Origin: Acinetobacter sp. ANC 3929
GTDB lineage: Bacteria; Pseudomonadota; Gammaproteobacteria; Pseudomonadales; Moraxellaceae
Direction: 5' to 3'
NCBI RefSeq assembly: GCF_000369405.1
Contig: NZ_KB850000.1
Location: forward strand, 682,001 to 746,000
Length of the DNA stretch: 64,000 nt
Under the pieces are notes generated by a model that ran no database searches, was not told where the DNA came from, and saw nothing but the letters and a program-made list of their open reading frames with translations. Below are positions 25,773 through 35,301 of this stretch, one piece after another; position 1 is the stretch's first letter, and each line of letters begins with the position of its first letter. A program made the translations under genes and the position numbers.

Positions 25773-26720
25773 ATGAGCAAGTTCATCGATCATCAAATTA
25801 TTGCCCGAAAGGTTCATTTTGATTTTTCCCAAACACCACGTCACTGGGTTCCTAACGATGTATTGGCTACCCATGTACTCAACAGCATGCATGTATTGTT
25901 ACCCGCTGTTGAACATTGGTTTTGCCGTCTTGCCAATAAAACCTTGCCTTATGTCCATGACAAGAACCTAAAAGCTGATATCCGCGGGTTTATTGCTCAG
26001 GAAGCTGCACATGCCAATGCACATAAAGGCGCAGAAATTTATTTCCAGACTCATAGCATTGACCCGACACCATTCCAAAATTTTTTAGACTGGATGTTTA
26101 AAGACGGTTTTATGGGTGACACCCCTTTTGGGATTTATGGACCATTCAAACGCTATTCCAAACAATGGTTAGCGTTCCGTATGGGGATCATTGCTGGGCT
26201 AGAACATTATTTCTGTTTCTTTGGAACTTGGGCTTTAGATGCTGAAGGGCTTGAACATGCAGACCCAGCGATGCTAGATATCGTCCGCTGGCACGGCGCA
26301 GAGGAAGTTGAACATCGTACTGTCGGCTACGATGCCTATCGTGCCTTAGCGGGTGATGGTGTAAAAGGCTATTTAGGTCGTCAATTCAGCATGGTGTTTG
26401 CATTCGCTGCCATGATTGGCTTTTGGTTAGGGGCATCTGTTTATTTATGCAAATTAGACGGTACACCTGAAGCAAAAAAAATTGCTAAAAAGAATCCATT
26501 GTCATTAATCTGGACTTTTCAGCAAACGGCCAAGAAGAAAAAAAGCCTACCTGACCTATTCATGATCATGACTGCTTTAAAAGGCTGGAGTAAATTTAAC
26601 TATCATCCGGAACATGATGGAGATGTCGAAAAAGCAATGGCTTATATCGCTACTTCCCCAGCCGCACAACAAGTTGCTCAAGCCTATGTCAAAGCACTTT
26701 CTGCCAAAATAAATAGCTGA
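25773..26720 (+). CDS. Metal-dependent hydrolase of the PF10118 type
   Basis: A 315-residue protein of the 'predicted metal-dependent hydrolase' family often found beside Baeyer-Villiger monooxygenases and SDRs in proteobacteria and actinobacteria. Conserved acidic/histidine motifs suit a helical metal site: FIAQEAAHANAHKGAE near 75-90, LEHYFCFFG near 145, and WHGAEEVEHRTVGYDAY near 175-190. One hydrophobic segment lies near 210-230. The ATG at 25773 has AGGAG seven bases upstream, so the open frame before it is ignored. It begins 19 bp after the epimerase gene. The reaction is unproven for the family. Confidence 0.82.
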   Translation: MSKFIDHQIIARKVHFDFSQTPRHWVPNDVLATHVLNSMHVLLPAVEHWFCRLANKTLPYVHDKNLKADIRGFIAQEAAHANAHKGAEIYFQTHSIDPTPFQNFLDWMFKDGFMGDTPFGIYGPFKRYSKQWLAFRMGIIAGLEHYFCFFGTWALDAEGLEHADPAMLDIVRWHGAEEVEHRTVGYDAYRALAGDGVKGYLGRQFSMVFAFAAMIGFWLGASVYLCKLDGTPEAKKIAKKNPLSLIWTFQQTAKKKKSLPDLFMIMTALKGWSKFNYHPEHDGDVEKAMAYIATSPAAQQVAQAYVKALSAKINS

Positions 26721-26728
26721 GTCTTGCC

Positions 26729-27625
26729 ATGAAAGTTGATCAACTCACCCTTAAACGCGATGGGCTCACCTTGCATGCCAATGTATATGGCGATTCTCAA
26801 CAACCTTTGGTGGTGCTATTACATGGTTTTCCAGATACACCGCATTGCTGGGACAAGGTTTATCCCATTCTTGTGAATGCAGGTTATCAAGTTCTGGTCC
26901 CGTGGCTGCGTGGCTATACACTGGACTCAGTCCATGCCGAAGCCCATTATGGCTTGGCATCAGCGACTGCTGATTTGCAAGCATGGTTAGAAAAGCTAGG
27001 CATTCAGAAGTTTCATCTGGCAGGACATGATTGGGGGGCAGCCATTTCCATAACCTATGCCTGCCAATATTCAACATCTGTATATAGCCTGAGTTTACTG
27101 GCAGTTCCTCCAATTCCAGCCCTGAAAAATATTTTGACCAACTTAAAATATTTTCCGAAGCAACTGTATATGTCTTCTTATATGTTGCTGATGCAATCGA
27201 AATTTGCCAAAAAAATCTTATCCCAGTATCAGGCTGACTTTGTCGAAAAAATTTGGAAAAAATGGTCACCAACTTGGTCTTTTACTGAAGCTGATTTTGC
27301 CCCCACACGTCAGGCATTTAGCCAGTCCCAAATTGCTTGGGCTGCCACACGCTATTATCGCAACCTATTTGCAATTCACCACTCAATAAACTTTAAAGCC
27401 AATCAACATTTGCTCAGTCAAATCAAGGTTCCAATACTGGCTTTAGCTGGGTTGGATGATGGTTGCATGAATATTCAGTTGCACCATGCTTTGGCACAAT
27501 CTAGCCATTTTCGCCAAGGCCTTCGTAGCATTTATTTACCCAACTGTGGGCATTTCTTACAAGCAGAGCAACCCCAACTTGTTGCCGAACTGCTACTTGA
27601 ACATTTTCAAAAAACGACAGTTTAA
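26729..27625 (+). CDS. Alpha/beta hydrolase, epoxide hydrolase/dehalogenase-like
   Basis: A 298-residue hydrolase. The oxyanion loop is LHGFPDTPHCW near 31-41, and the nucleophile elbow is GHDWGAAI with Asp near 106, the residue type used by epoxide hydrolases and haloalkane dehalogenases rather than esterases. The late acid is in LAGLDDGCM and the catalytic His in NCGHFLQAEQP. It starts eight bases after the PF10118 gene and is clearly in the same operon. In mycobacterial and actinobacterial analogues such hydrolases act with a Baeyer-Villiger monooxygenase. Confidence 0.87.
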   Translation: MKVDQLTLKRDGLTLHANVYGDSQQPLVVLLHGFPDTPHCWDKVYPILVNAGYQVLVPWLRGYTLDSVHAEAHYGLASATADLQAWLEKLGIQKFHLAGHDWGAAISITYACQYSTSVYSLSLLAVPPIPALKNILTNLKYFPKQLYMSSYMLLMQSKFAKKILSQYQADFVEKIWKKWSPTWSFTEADFAPTRQAFSQSQIAWAATRYYRNLFAIHHSINFKANQHLLSQIKVPILALAGLDDGCMNIQLHHALAQSSHFRQGLRSIYLPNCGHFLQAEQPQLVAELLLEHFQKTTV

Positions 27626-27685
27626 GCACTGACTTAAATCATTTTGTTTAAGTCAGTTATCCCTATTTCGTTCTAGGATTTTTCT

Positions 27686-29191
27686 ATGAATAAGGCAGTT
27701 AAACCATCCAAGCCAACTCAATTGGTTGATGTATTGATTATTGGTGCAGGTCCTTCTGGACTGAGTACTTGCATTAAGTTAAAGGAACAAGGCATTAAAA
27801 ATGTCGTGATTTTGGACATGGCAAACCGTATAGGGGGTACTTGGGCACTGAATGATTACCCTGGCCTGTTCTGTGATGTCCCAAGTGAAATGTACTCTTT
27901 AGGTTTTGCACCTAATCCAAACTGGTCACGTACCTATGCCCCTCAGGCAGAAATTCGCCAATATCTAGATGATGTTGCCCATAAGTTTAATATCGTGAAT
28001 CAAATTCAGCTCAATACAGAAGTTACCGAAGCCCATTGGAATAAAGAACTTAATCGCTGGATGATCAACACACGTGATGGCAACCAGTTCAGTGCAAAAA
28101 TTTTTGTTCCTGCAACAGGTTTCATTGGCGAAGCTAAAATGCCAAGTTTTCCGGGACAGGATCAATTCAAAGGCAACATGTTCCATTCAGGCAAATGGAA
28201 CCATGAATATGATCTTACGGGAAAACGTGTTGCCGTGATCGGCAGTGGCGCATCGGCAATTCAATTTTTACCTGCAATTCAACCTAAAGTGGGTCATTTA
28301 TACAGTTTCCAACGCACACCATCTTGGGTACTTCCGAAGCCTGATTTTGCTGTTCCAAAGGTTGTAAAAACGATTTTCAAAAAAGCTCCCCTACTCGAAA
28401 AAGCCATTCGTGAAAGTGCATTGTGGAGTCTTGAGCCATCCTTACCTATCTTCATGAATGTAAAGATCATGGAAAAACTACAGGCACTCGGTCAACTTAA
28501 TATTAACCTGAGCATCAAAGACCCTGAAATGCGTAAGGCAGTTACGCCTACGCATACCTTGGGTTGTAAGCGTCCGATGTTCTCGAACAACTGGTATGAC
28601 GCACTGGTTAAACCCAATGTATCTGTGCTCTTCCAAGGTTTATCCCATATCACTGAAAATGGTGTAGTGGGTGAAGATGGTAAAGAAATTACAGTCGATA
28701 CCATTATTTTTGGTACTGGCTATGCAGTGGCTGAACCTGCCATTTACAGTATTATCAAAGGTACCGATGGTCGTAGCTTAAGCGAGACATGGAAACGCCA
28801 ACCACGTGCTTACATGGGGATGTCTATTCATGGTTTCCCAAATATGTTCATGATGTTAGGACCAAATTCTCAGAATACTGTTGGCTCAGTCATGTGGACG
28901 GCAGAACAGCAATCCATCTATATTTCAAAAGCAGTCAAGCTCATGGAAGAGCGACATCTTGACCGCATTGAAGTGAAAGAAGCAGTACAAAAACAATTTA
29001 ATGCAAGCATCGATAAACGTTTGGTGAAGATGCCCGTCAGAGCTGATATTTGTAAAAGCTACTATCTGGACGATGCAGGACGTAACCATATCATCTGGCC
29101 AGAGTTTGGCTTTGTGATTAAGTACAAGCTGCATCATGTGAATCTAAAAGACTATGAGACTGAAACAAAAGTTATCAAAGTCTTGGCTTAA
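27686..29191 (+). CDS. Flavin-containing (Baeyer-Villiger-like) monooxygenase
   Basis: A 501-residue FAD/NADPH monooxygenase. The FAD loop is GAGPSGLSTCIKL at about 20-32, and the NADPH loop is GSGASAIQFLP near 187. Between them lies FKGNMFHSGKWN, matching the Baeyer-Villiger fingerprint FxGxxxHxxxW except for Asn in the final position. It probably inserts oxygen into a ketone or oxidises a soft heteroatom in a lipophilic substrate. Last gene of the operon, followed by a strong terminator. The order epimerase, PF10118, hydrolase, monooxygenase and the divergent AraC gene recall virS-mymA of M. tuberculosis. Confidence 0.9.
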   Translation: MNKAVKPSKPTQLVDVLIIGAGPSGLSTCIKLKEQGIKNVVILDMANRIGGTWALNDYPGLFCDVPSEMYSLGFAPNPNWSRTYAPQAEIRQYLDDVAHKFNIVNQIQLNTEVTEAHWNKELNRWMINTRDGNQFSAKIFVPATGFIGEAKMPSFPGQDQFKGNMFHSGKWNHEYDLTGKRVAVIGSGASAIQFLPAIQPKVGHLYSFQRTPSWVLPKPDFAVPKVVKTIFKKAPLLEKAIRESALWSLEPSLPIFMNVKIMEKLQALGQLNINLSIKDPEMRKAVTPTHTLGCKRPMFSNNWYDALVKPNVSVLFQGLSHITENGVVGEDGKEITVDTIIFGTGYAVAEPAIYSIIKGTDGRSLSETWKRQPRAYMGMSIHGFPNMFMMLGPNSQNTVGSVMWTAEQQSIYISKAVKLMEERHLDRIEVKEAVQKQFNASIDKRLVKMPVRADICKSYYLDDAGRNHIIWPEFGFVIKYKLHHVNLKDYETETKVIKVLA

Positions 29192-29202
29192 GCCTAGCAT
29201 CC

Positions 29203-29231
29203 AAGTCTAGCCTGATGGCTAGACTTTTTTA
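29203..29231 (+). terminator. Terminator of the monooxygenase operon
   Basis: The stem agtctagcc (29204-29212) pairs with ggctagact (29217-29225) over a TGAT loop, followed by six T. Confidence 0.88.
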
Positions 29232-29340
29232 TTCTTGATTGTGATCAAGAAATATACTTAGGCAAATAATACAATTAGAACAACACGATCAAATCTATGT
29301 GCTTCTACAGGTGCTCAGGTACATCACTTCTTCTTTTGCA

Positions 29341-29363
29341 ATAAAAACCCACCGAAGTGGGTT
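29341..29363 (-). terminator. Terminator of ppk1 with a UUCG tetraloop
   Basis: On the minus strand aacccac-TTCG-gtgggtt followed by TTTTAT. It lies 115 bp after the ppk1 stop codon. The C(UUCG)G loop is among the most stable RNA tetraloops. Confidence 0.75.
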
Positions 29364-29477
29364 GGAAAATGTAAGGTATGTTGGGTGGTAAGAGATAAAA
29401 TTATGATTTTTATGTTGCTATGAGCTCTTTCTTGTTCTTCTAAAATTAGCTTAATCGCTGTTCATGACAATTCAATG

Positions 29478-31556
29478 TCACCCGATCTCTCGATCCATTA
29501 AATATCTTTGTGCAATATGGATGGTTTGATCTTGTTCCGGTTGGCATTGTAGCCATGTCCCATCTGCTTGAAGCTCCCATGCTCTGCGATTATCTTTCAA
29601 ATAATTCTTCAGGCCATCTTCAATAATGAGTTTTTTTAGCCTCTTATCTTCAATCGGGAAACAACATTCGATACGTGAGAACAGATTCCGTCCCATCCAG
29701 TCTGCACTGGCGCAATACAGTTTAATCTCACCATCGTTATAAAAATAATAAACACGCGTATGTTCTAAATAGCGTCCCACAATTGAACGGACTCTAATAT
29801 TTTCTGAAAGCCCTTTGACTTGTGGTCTTAAACAACAAATTGAACGGATAATCAAATCGATCTGAACACCTGCCTGCGATGCTTTATAAAGTGCATTAAT
29901 CAGTTGAGGTTCAGTCAACGCATTTACCTTAATCATAATCTGCGCTTTTTTACCTGCTCTACTATTTTCAATTTCTTGTTGTATCAATTCAATAAGTTGC
30001 GAATGTAAGGTGAAAGGTGCATGGAAAAGTTTTTTTAATTTTGCCATCTTCCCCATACCGGTTAACTCCTGAAAAACTTTATGTACATCCTCACAAATGT
30101 CATTATCACTGGTTAATAAACCATAATCTGTATAAATTTTTGCATTGGTCGCGTGGTAGTTTCCAGTCCCTAAATGCACGTAGCGTTTGATTCTATCTTG
30201 TTCTCTGCGCACCACCAGAATCATTTTGGCATGGGTTTTATAGCCAACAATTCCATATACAACAACAGCACCCGCCTCTTGAAGTACATTGGCTACTTCA
30301 ATATTCGATTCCTCATCAAAACGAGCTCTTAATTCAATAACCGCTGTTACTTCTTTGCCGTTTCTAGCGGCTTCTGCAAGAATTTTGACAATCTCTGAGT
30401 CTGCGCCACTCCGATAGAGCGTTTGTTTAATCGCAAGTACATTGGGATCATAAGCAGCATCTCTGAGGAGTTTGATCACAGGAGCAAAGCTATCAAATGG
30501 ATGATGTAACAATACATCTCCTGCTTGTAGCACATCAAAAATTGGTTTTTGGGTATAGAGTGCTTTTGGAATTTTTTGTTGGTAGGGTTGAAAGCGTAAT
30601 GCCGGTAAATCAAAATTGGAAATGAAACGAGCTAAATTGACAGGACCATCAACAAAATATAGATGTTCTTTTTCTAGCTCAAATTGTTCCAACAAATAGT
30701 CTGCAATATGCTCTGGGCAATTTTTATTGACTTCTAAGCGAACAGCACGCCCAAAACGTCTTGCTGATAACTCTCCTTTTAGCGCAATCGCCAAGTCTTC
30801 AACATCTTCTGATACTGTTAAATCGGCATTACGTGTAACACGAAATTGATAGCATCCCGTTGCTTTCATGCCCGGGAACAAATCTGCTATATGTTCCTGA
30901 ATAATTGCTGAAAGTAAAATGTAATGTTCTGAATTACCTGAAATCTGATGTGGCAATTTGACTAATCGTGGCAATGATCTCGGTGCTGGTACGATGGCTA
31001 AATCAATTTCTCGTCCAAATGCATCTTTTCCTTCTAAGGTGACTATAAAGTTTAGGCTTTTATTGACCAATCGAGGAAATGGATGTGCAGGATCTAAACT
31101 AATCGGAGTTACAACAGGTTGTACTTCATCGAAAAAATAATCTTTAATCCATGCCTTATGCTTTTCTAAAATGTCAGCATATTGGATGTAATGAACTCCA
31201 TGACCTTGCAATTGAGGGAGAATGGAATGGTTTAATATTTTATATTGTTGTTCTACTGCTTCATGAACGACTTTAGAAATTTGTTGTAATACGTCCGTGA
31301 GAGCTGTTCCTTCGGGCCCTACCATCTGAGTCGACAAATTCATTTGTTGTATTAGGCTTGCAACACGGATTTCAAAAAACTCATCCAGATTACGAGAAAA
31401 AATAATTAAAAAGTTAAGTCTTTCAAGCAATGGATGTTCATCATCTTTTGCTTGCGCAAGCACGCGTTTATGAAACTCTAATAAAGATAACTCTCGATTT
31501 ATATAAGTTTCCAAACAGTGTTCCTGACCATTTGTGAGTGCATGCCTAGAATTCAT
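29478..31556 (-). CDS. ppk1: Polyphosphate kinase 1
   Basis: Reversibly polymerises the gamma phosphate of ATP into inorganic polyphosphate, at the membrane periphery. The 692 residues match the four-domain PPK1: N-terminal domain starting [14 protein letters not shown], head domain, and two phospholipase-D-like catalytic domains. The catalytic region includes [14 protein letters not shown] and [10 protein letters not shown], containing the histidines used for autophosphorylation. [12 protein letters not shown] lies near the C-terminus. Length is typical. No ppx gene is adjacent. Monocistronic, ending at the UUCG-loop terminator. Confidence 0.96.
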   Translation of the reverse strand: MNSRHALTNGQEHCLETYINRELSLLEFHKRVLAQAKDDEHPLLERLNFLIIFSRNLDEFFEIRVASLIQQMNLSTQMVGPEGTALTDVLQQISKVVHEAVEQQYKILNHSILPQLQGHGVHYIQYADILEKHKAWIKDYFFDEVQPVVTPISLDPAHPFPRLVNKSLNFIVTLEGKDAFGREIDLAIVPAPRSLPRLVKLPHQISGNSEHYILLSAIIQEHIADLFPGMKATGCYQFRVTRNADLTVSEDVEDLAIALKGELSARRFGRAVRLEVNKNCPEHIADYLLEQFELEKEHLYFVDGPVNLARFISNFDLPALRFQPYQQKIPKALYTQKPIFDVLQAGDVLLHHPFDSFAPVIKLLRDAAYDPNVLAIKQTLYRSGADSEIVKILAEAARNGKEVTAVIELRARFDEESNIEVANVLQEAGAVVVYGIVGYKTHAKMILVVRREQDRIKRYVHLGTGNYHATNAKIYTDYGLLTSDNDICEDVHKVFQELTGMGKMAKLKKLFHAPFTLHSQLIELIQQEIENSRAGKKAQIMIKVNALTEPQLINALYKASQAGVQIDLIIRSICCLRPQVKGLSENIRVRSIVGRYLEHTRVYYFYNDGEIKLYCASADWMGRNLFSRIECCFPIEDKRLKKLIIEDGLKNYLKDNRRAWELQADGTWLQCQPEQDQTIHIAQRYLMDREIG

Positions 31557-31847
31557 TGATTACTCTAAATGATATAACAAGTGATTTTTGCCAATACCTG
31601 ATAAGTTAGGCGTGAAATTTTTCATCGTTTATTTTGTGCCTAGTACATTGCAAATTCATGAAAATCATATTTTTCTATTAAATAACCTGAAAGACTTTAG
31701 ATTTGTAGAATTTTCTAATATAGTAATATTAATCAATAGTATAAGTTTAATTAATAAAGTCTATTTAAATCGATATAATTGATGGGCGAACAACATTTCT
31801 ATAAAGTTACTTGTATAATTAAGCCAAGTTTATTTTTTAATTTTTAT

Positions 31848-32546
31848 ATGACCAATCCATATTCTGAACATGCTCAAGTTGGTGTAGTTTCTACCTTCTC
31901 TGAATTGGTAAATACCCATTTTCATGGTGATATGAATGCACTTTGCTGGCATAGAAGTTTGGTGGGTGATTTTAATGAAATTGTGGCTAAACTTGAATTA
32001 AAAGAGAATATTACCGAAGTTTCTGTTGAGGATCTTTTGGCATTACCACTTTCAGAAAAAGGTCATCTGGCAAGGGAAATTATCTTAGGAGATATACAGT
32101 TACTCACTGATTTAGGTGCATCGCCGTGCCTTAATTTACTTAAAAGTTATGAGCGTGACGAAGAGCTCGATTTCATTTCAACCGATGTATATTCATATCA
32201 TGTGGATCGATCACCTATCGAAACAGATACTTTTTTATGTACGTATTACGGTCCAGCAAGCGATATTTTGGCTCACGACCAAGTTGAACAAAAGATTTTG
32301 ATTCCAGAAATTAGAAAAAATTTGAAGAAATTGTATGACGGTCCAATGGCTGACTTCGAAACTTTCTTGGCAGACCATTTTTTTGATCTACATTATCAGC
32401 CTAAAACAGATGCGAAACCTGTAAATTTAGGTTCAGGACATCTTTGGCGTTTAGCAGTTGATCATCCAACTCAACAAGTCTTGCCATGTGTGCATCGGGC
32501 GCCTACTGAAAAGGACGGCGAGTGTAGACTACTATTAATTTGCTAA
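31848..32546 (+). CDS. DUF1826 family protein
   Basis: A protein of about 232 residues from the ATG at 31848; the open frame reaches back to 31779 but the earlier residues are not family-like. It matches the DUF1826 family (MNALCWHRSLVGDF near the N-terminus, then CTYYGPASDIL, and LWRLAVDHPTQQVLPCVHRAP near the end). In other proteobacteria DUF1826 genes often lie with Zur-regulated COG0523 zinc chaperones, but neither a partner gene nor a clear Zur site is visible here. Function unknown. It runs convergently into the TetR gene with a 22-bp gap. Confidence 0.72.
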   Translation: MTNPYSEHAQVGVVSTFSELVNTHFHGDMNALCWHRSLVGDFNEIVAKLELKENITEVSVEDLLALPLSEKGHLAREIILGDIQLLTDLGASPCLNLLKSYERDEELDFISTDVYSYHVDRSPIETDTFLCTYYGPASDILAHDQVEQKILIPEIRKNLKKLYDGPMADFETFLADHFFDLHYQPKTDAKPVNLGSGHLWRLAVDHPTQQVLPCVHRAPTEKDGECRLLLIC

Positions 32547-32568
32547 AGCTCTATCTGCCCTCATGTTT

Positions 32569-33168
32569 CTAAGGTTTTACAAGATATTGATCTAGATTAT
32601 TAAGAGCCAAGTTGATGTTTGATAATAATATTTGTTCTGAATAGCCATCTCTTGCCTGTACAGACAAGCCATGTAAAACCAGCCCATAATATTGTCCTAA
32701 TTGCTTAGGATCGGCATCCTTCTGCAATTGACCATCTCGCTTAGCTTGCTCAAAACGTTGAATCAGACCTTCAACGCGCTCAATACGCTGCTGTTTCATC
32801 CATATGAGAAGATCTTGATTTTCTTCACTTAATACACTTGCCGAAGAAACTACCATGCAACCATAAGCGTGATCTGTTTGAGTGTATAACTTGATCGCTT
32901 CTTGAAATAATTGGGTCATTACTTCTTTGATGTTATGTTGCTGCAATGCTTTTACCGCAAAGCCACCTTCATTTTCTTCATAATGTTTGACGGCCTCTCT
33001 GAAAAGCGCTTCTTTTGAACCAAATGCTTTATAAATACGTGCTGAAGCAATACCCAAAACCTCAACTAAATCTGACATGGATGTTCCTTCATAGCCATGC
33101 TGCCAGAAAAAATCTCGTGCTTTGACCAACGCTTTTTCTCTATCAAACTCTCTTGGTCTACCCGCCAT
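32569..33168 (-). CDS. TetR-family transcriptional repressor
   Basis: A 199-residue regulator. The N-terminal helix-turn-helix is typical (GRPREFDREKALVKARDFFW, then GTSMSDLVEVLGIASARIYKAFGSKEALF, residues 1-55); the C-terminal part is the helical ligand and dimerisation domain. It is divergent from a four-gene catabolic operon, and a perfect 14-bp palindrome lies in the intergenic region just downstream of the operon's predicted promoter. I infer that it represses that operon until an unknown small molecule binds. It resembles the AcuR/YcdC-like subgroup in its N-terminus. Confidence 0.88.
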   Translation of the reverse strand: MAGRPREFDREKALVKARDFFWQHGYEGTSMSDLVEVLGIASARIYKAFGSKEALFREAVKHYEENEGGFAVKALQQHNIKEVMTQLFQEAIKLYTQTDHAYGCMVVSSASVLSEENQDLLIWMKQQRIERVEGLIQRFEQAKRDGQLQKDADPKQLGQYYGLVLHGLSVQARDGYSEQILLSNINLALNNLDQYLVKP

Positions 33169-33274
33169 AGTGTTTCTTTTTCAAATTCAGTGTTTTTTAT
33201 TATTAATCGGAAAAATATTTTTCGCAAATAAATCAATATGATTTGTTGTATCTAAGCCAGTTTCCGACATTTAT

Positions 33275-33304
33275 TTGAAAAAACGAGTTGTTTTTAAATA
33301 ATAT
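33275..33304 (+). promoter_or_regulatory. Predicted promoter of the TetR-controlled operon
   Basis: TTGAAA (33275-33280), an 18-base spacer and TAATAT (33299-33304). Transcription would begin near 33311, directly before the palindrome at 33317-33330. Confidence 0.45.
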
Positions 33305-33316
33305 AAAGTCTATTGT

Positions 33317-33330
33317 TTGTCGATCGACAA
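33317..33330. promoter_or_regulatory. Perfect palindrome, probable TetR operator
   Basis: TTGTCGATCGACAA is a perfect 14-bp palindrome, 13 bp before the start codon at 33344 and just after the predicted transcription start. Its position and symmetry fit an operator for the divergent TetR protein. Confidence 0.6.
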
Positions 33331-33343
33331 CTAATGAGTTTCA

Positions 33344-34399
33344 ATGATGCAAACAATTAAAGGCCCAAGTATTCATCTCGCGCAGTTCAGTGATAATGTT
33401 TTCCCATTCAATGATTTAGAAAGTATTGCCGCATGGGTTGCGGATAATGGTTTTAAGGCTGTTCAACTTCCAGCTTGGGATAAACGATTATTTGATGTCA
33501 ATTTAGCCGCTGAAAGTCAGAATTATTGTGATGAGATTACAGGCGTTTTGGATCAAAACGGTTTGCAAATTAGTGAATTAACCACTCATGTTTTTGGCCA
33601 GTTAATGGCTGTTCATCCAGCTTATGATGCATTATGTGATGGTTTTGCACCCCTGCATTTACATGGGAAGCCAACAGAAAGAACTCGATGGGCTGAACAA
33701 CAGATGCTTGCCTCAATTCAAGCTTCTGCGCGTTTGGGTCTACATGATATGGGAACATTCTCTGGTTCTTTAGCATGGCCTTATATATTCCCCTTTCCTC
33801 AACGTCCTGCTGGGTTAATCGAAACAGCTTTTGATGAGCTTGCTCGCCGTTGGACGCCTATTTTAAATGCGTGTGATGAATACGATGTCAACCTTTGCTA
33901 TGAAATTCATCCTGCTGAAGATCTGCATGACGGCATAAGCTTTGAAATGTTTTTAGAACGTACTAATTATCACCCACGATGTCAGATCTTGTTTGATCCT
34001 AGCCATTTCATCCTTCAGCAATTGAATTATTTAGAATATTTAGATATCTACAAGGATTTCATCCGCATGTTCCATGTAAAAGATGCTGAGTTCACGCCTA
34101 CAGGCCGTCAAGGTATGTACGGTGGCTATCAAAGTTGGGGAGATCGAGCAGGTCGCTTCCGTTCCACAGGAGATGGACAAGTTGATTTCAAATCGATTTT
34201 TTCAAAACTAGCTCATAACGACTATCAAGGTTGGGCGACTTTGGAATGGGAATGTTGTCTAAAAAATAAAGATGATGGTGCACGTGAAGGTGCTGAATTT
34301 ATTAAACAAAATATTATTCATGTGACCGATAAAATATTTGATGATTTTGCAGCTGCTCCAGTAAATCAATCACAAATTAATCAATTATTGGGCATTTAA
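33344..34399 (+). CDS. Sugar-phosphate isomerase/epimerase-like TIM-barrel protein
   Basis: A 351-residue xylose-isomerase-like TIM barrel. The four metal ligands of this fold are visible: Glu in LCYEIHPAEDLHDG, Asp in LFDPSHF, His in RMFHVKDAEF, and Glu in ATLEWECC. The family includes isomerases, epimerases, dehydratases and endonuclease IV; the neighbours here (two alpha/beta hydrolases and an NTF2-like protein) point to small-molecule catabolism. First gene of the operon under the TetR operator. A second ATG follows immediately at 33347. Substrate unknown. Confidence 0.85.
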   Translation: MMQTIKGPSIHLAQFSDNVFPFNDLESIAAWVADNGFKAVQLPAWDKRLFDVNLAAESQNYCDEITGVLDQNGLQISELTTHVFGQLMAVHPAYDALCDGFAPLHLHGKPTERTRWAEQQMLASIQASARLGLHDMGTFSGSLAWPYIFPFPQRPAGLIETAFDELARRWTPILNACDEYDVNLCYEIHPAEDLHDGISFEMFLERTNYHPRCQILFDPSHFILQQLNYLEYLDIYKDFIRMFHVKDAEFTPTGRQGMYGGYQSWGDRAGRFRSTGDGQVDFKSIFSKLAHNDYQGWATLEWECCLKNKDDGAREGAEFIKQNIIHVTDKIFDDFAAAPVNQSQINQLLGI

Positions 34400-34419
34400 G
34401 GCATCATTGAGAAATAATC

Positions 34420-35301
34420 ATGACCACACACACTGAAAAATTATCAAATCAATTTAATCACCACTACATCAATATTGAAGGTAAAAAATTACATTACGTT
34501 TCCGCAGGAAATGGGCCCATCGTTTTACTGATTCCGGGATGGCCTCAAACATGGTATGCATGGCGATATGTCATGGCTGAATTGGCTCAGCATGGTTATC
34601 AAGCGATTGCGGTTGATCCGCCTGGAACGGGATATTCAGCTCCACTTGATGGTTACTATGATACTGGACGTATTGCAGCAATTCTATCTAACCTGATGTC
34701 TGAACTTGGACATCATACCTATGCCGTTATTGGGCATGATATTGGCATGTGGGTTGGTTATGCCCTGGCTGCTGATTTTCCTGAATCAGTCACCTGTCTT
34801 GCGGTAACCGAAGCTGTTATCCCAGGCTTAGCTCCACCGCCCCCAATTTTTGTTTCACCTGAAGAAAATATTTTTCTTTGGCATTTTATGTTTAATCAGA
34901 TTAGCGATTTGCCTGAAGCTTTAGTGATGGGGCGTGAAGAAACTTATCTCAATTATATTTTTGATAAATGGTCATGGCATCGAGATAAGGTTGCTGCTGA
35001 AACGTATATAGAAGCTTATAAAATTTCAGGTCGCTTAACAGCAGGTTTTAATTACTATCGCAGCATCCCTGAAACTATTCGTCAGAATAAAATAAGGCAA
35101 ATGAAAGCGTTAACAATGCCCGTATTGGCGATTGGCGCAGAGCATGCAACAAACGATGCACCTTATGAAACCATGAAAAAAGTGAGTACTCAGTTATCTA
35201 GTGCAATTGTCAACGATTGCGGACATTTTATTATGGAAGAACAGTCAGAAATATTTTGTTCATTAATTCTTAACTTTTTACAGCAGGACAACGCCAAATG
35301 A
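34420..35301 (+). CDS. Alpha/beta hydrolase, epoxide-hydrolase-like
   Basis: A 293-residue soluble hydrolase. The oxyanion region is LLIPGWPQTWYAW near 35-47, the nucleophile elbow GHDIGMWVGYAL has an Asp near 107 as in epoxide hydrolases and dehalogenases, and the catalytic His is in DCGHFIMEEQ near 270. It begins 20 bp after the TIM-barrel gene and its end overlaps the next hydrolase gene by four bases (ATGA), so the operon is tightly coupled. Substrate unknown. Confidence 0.87.
   Translation: MTTHTEKLSNQFNHHYINIEGKKLHYVSAGNGPIVLLIPGWPQTWYAWRYVMAELAQHGYQAIAVDPPGTGYSAPLDGYYDTGRIAAILSNLMSELGHHTYAVIGHDIGMWVGYALAADFPESVTCLAVTEAVIPGLAPPPPIFVSPEENIFLWHFMFNQISDLPEALVMGREETYLNYIFDKWSWHRDKVAAETYIEAYKISGRLTAGFNYYRSIPETIRQNKIRQMKALTMPVLAIGAEHATNDAPYETMKKVSTQLSSAIVNDCGHFIMEEQSEIFCSLILNFLQQDNAK

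Noticed and set aside
26766..27272. 168-codon ORF opposite the alpha/beta hydrolase gene
   Set aside because: It is an antisense shadow of a gene with complete catalytic motifs and has no ribosome site or recognisable domain.
31681..31781. Possible Zur site before the DUF1826 gene
   Set aside because: Only a short AT-only symmetry (aatat-agta-atatt) is present; it lacks the longer dyad expected of Zur boxes.
31588..31782. 64-codon ORF between ppk1 and the DUF1826 gene
   Set aside because: AT-rich chance frame without a ribosome site or likeness to any protein; I see nothing else in this 290-bp gap.
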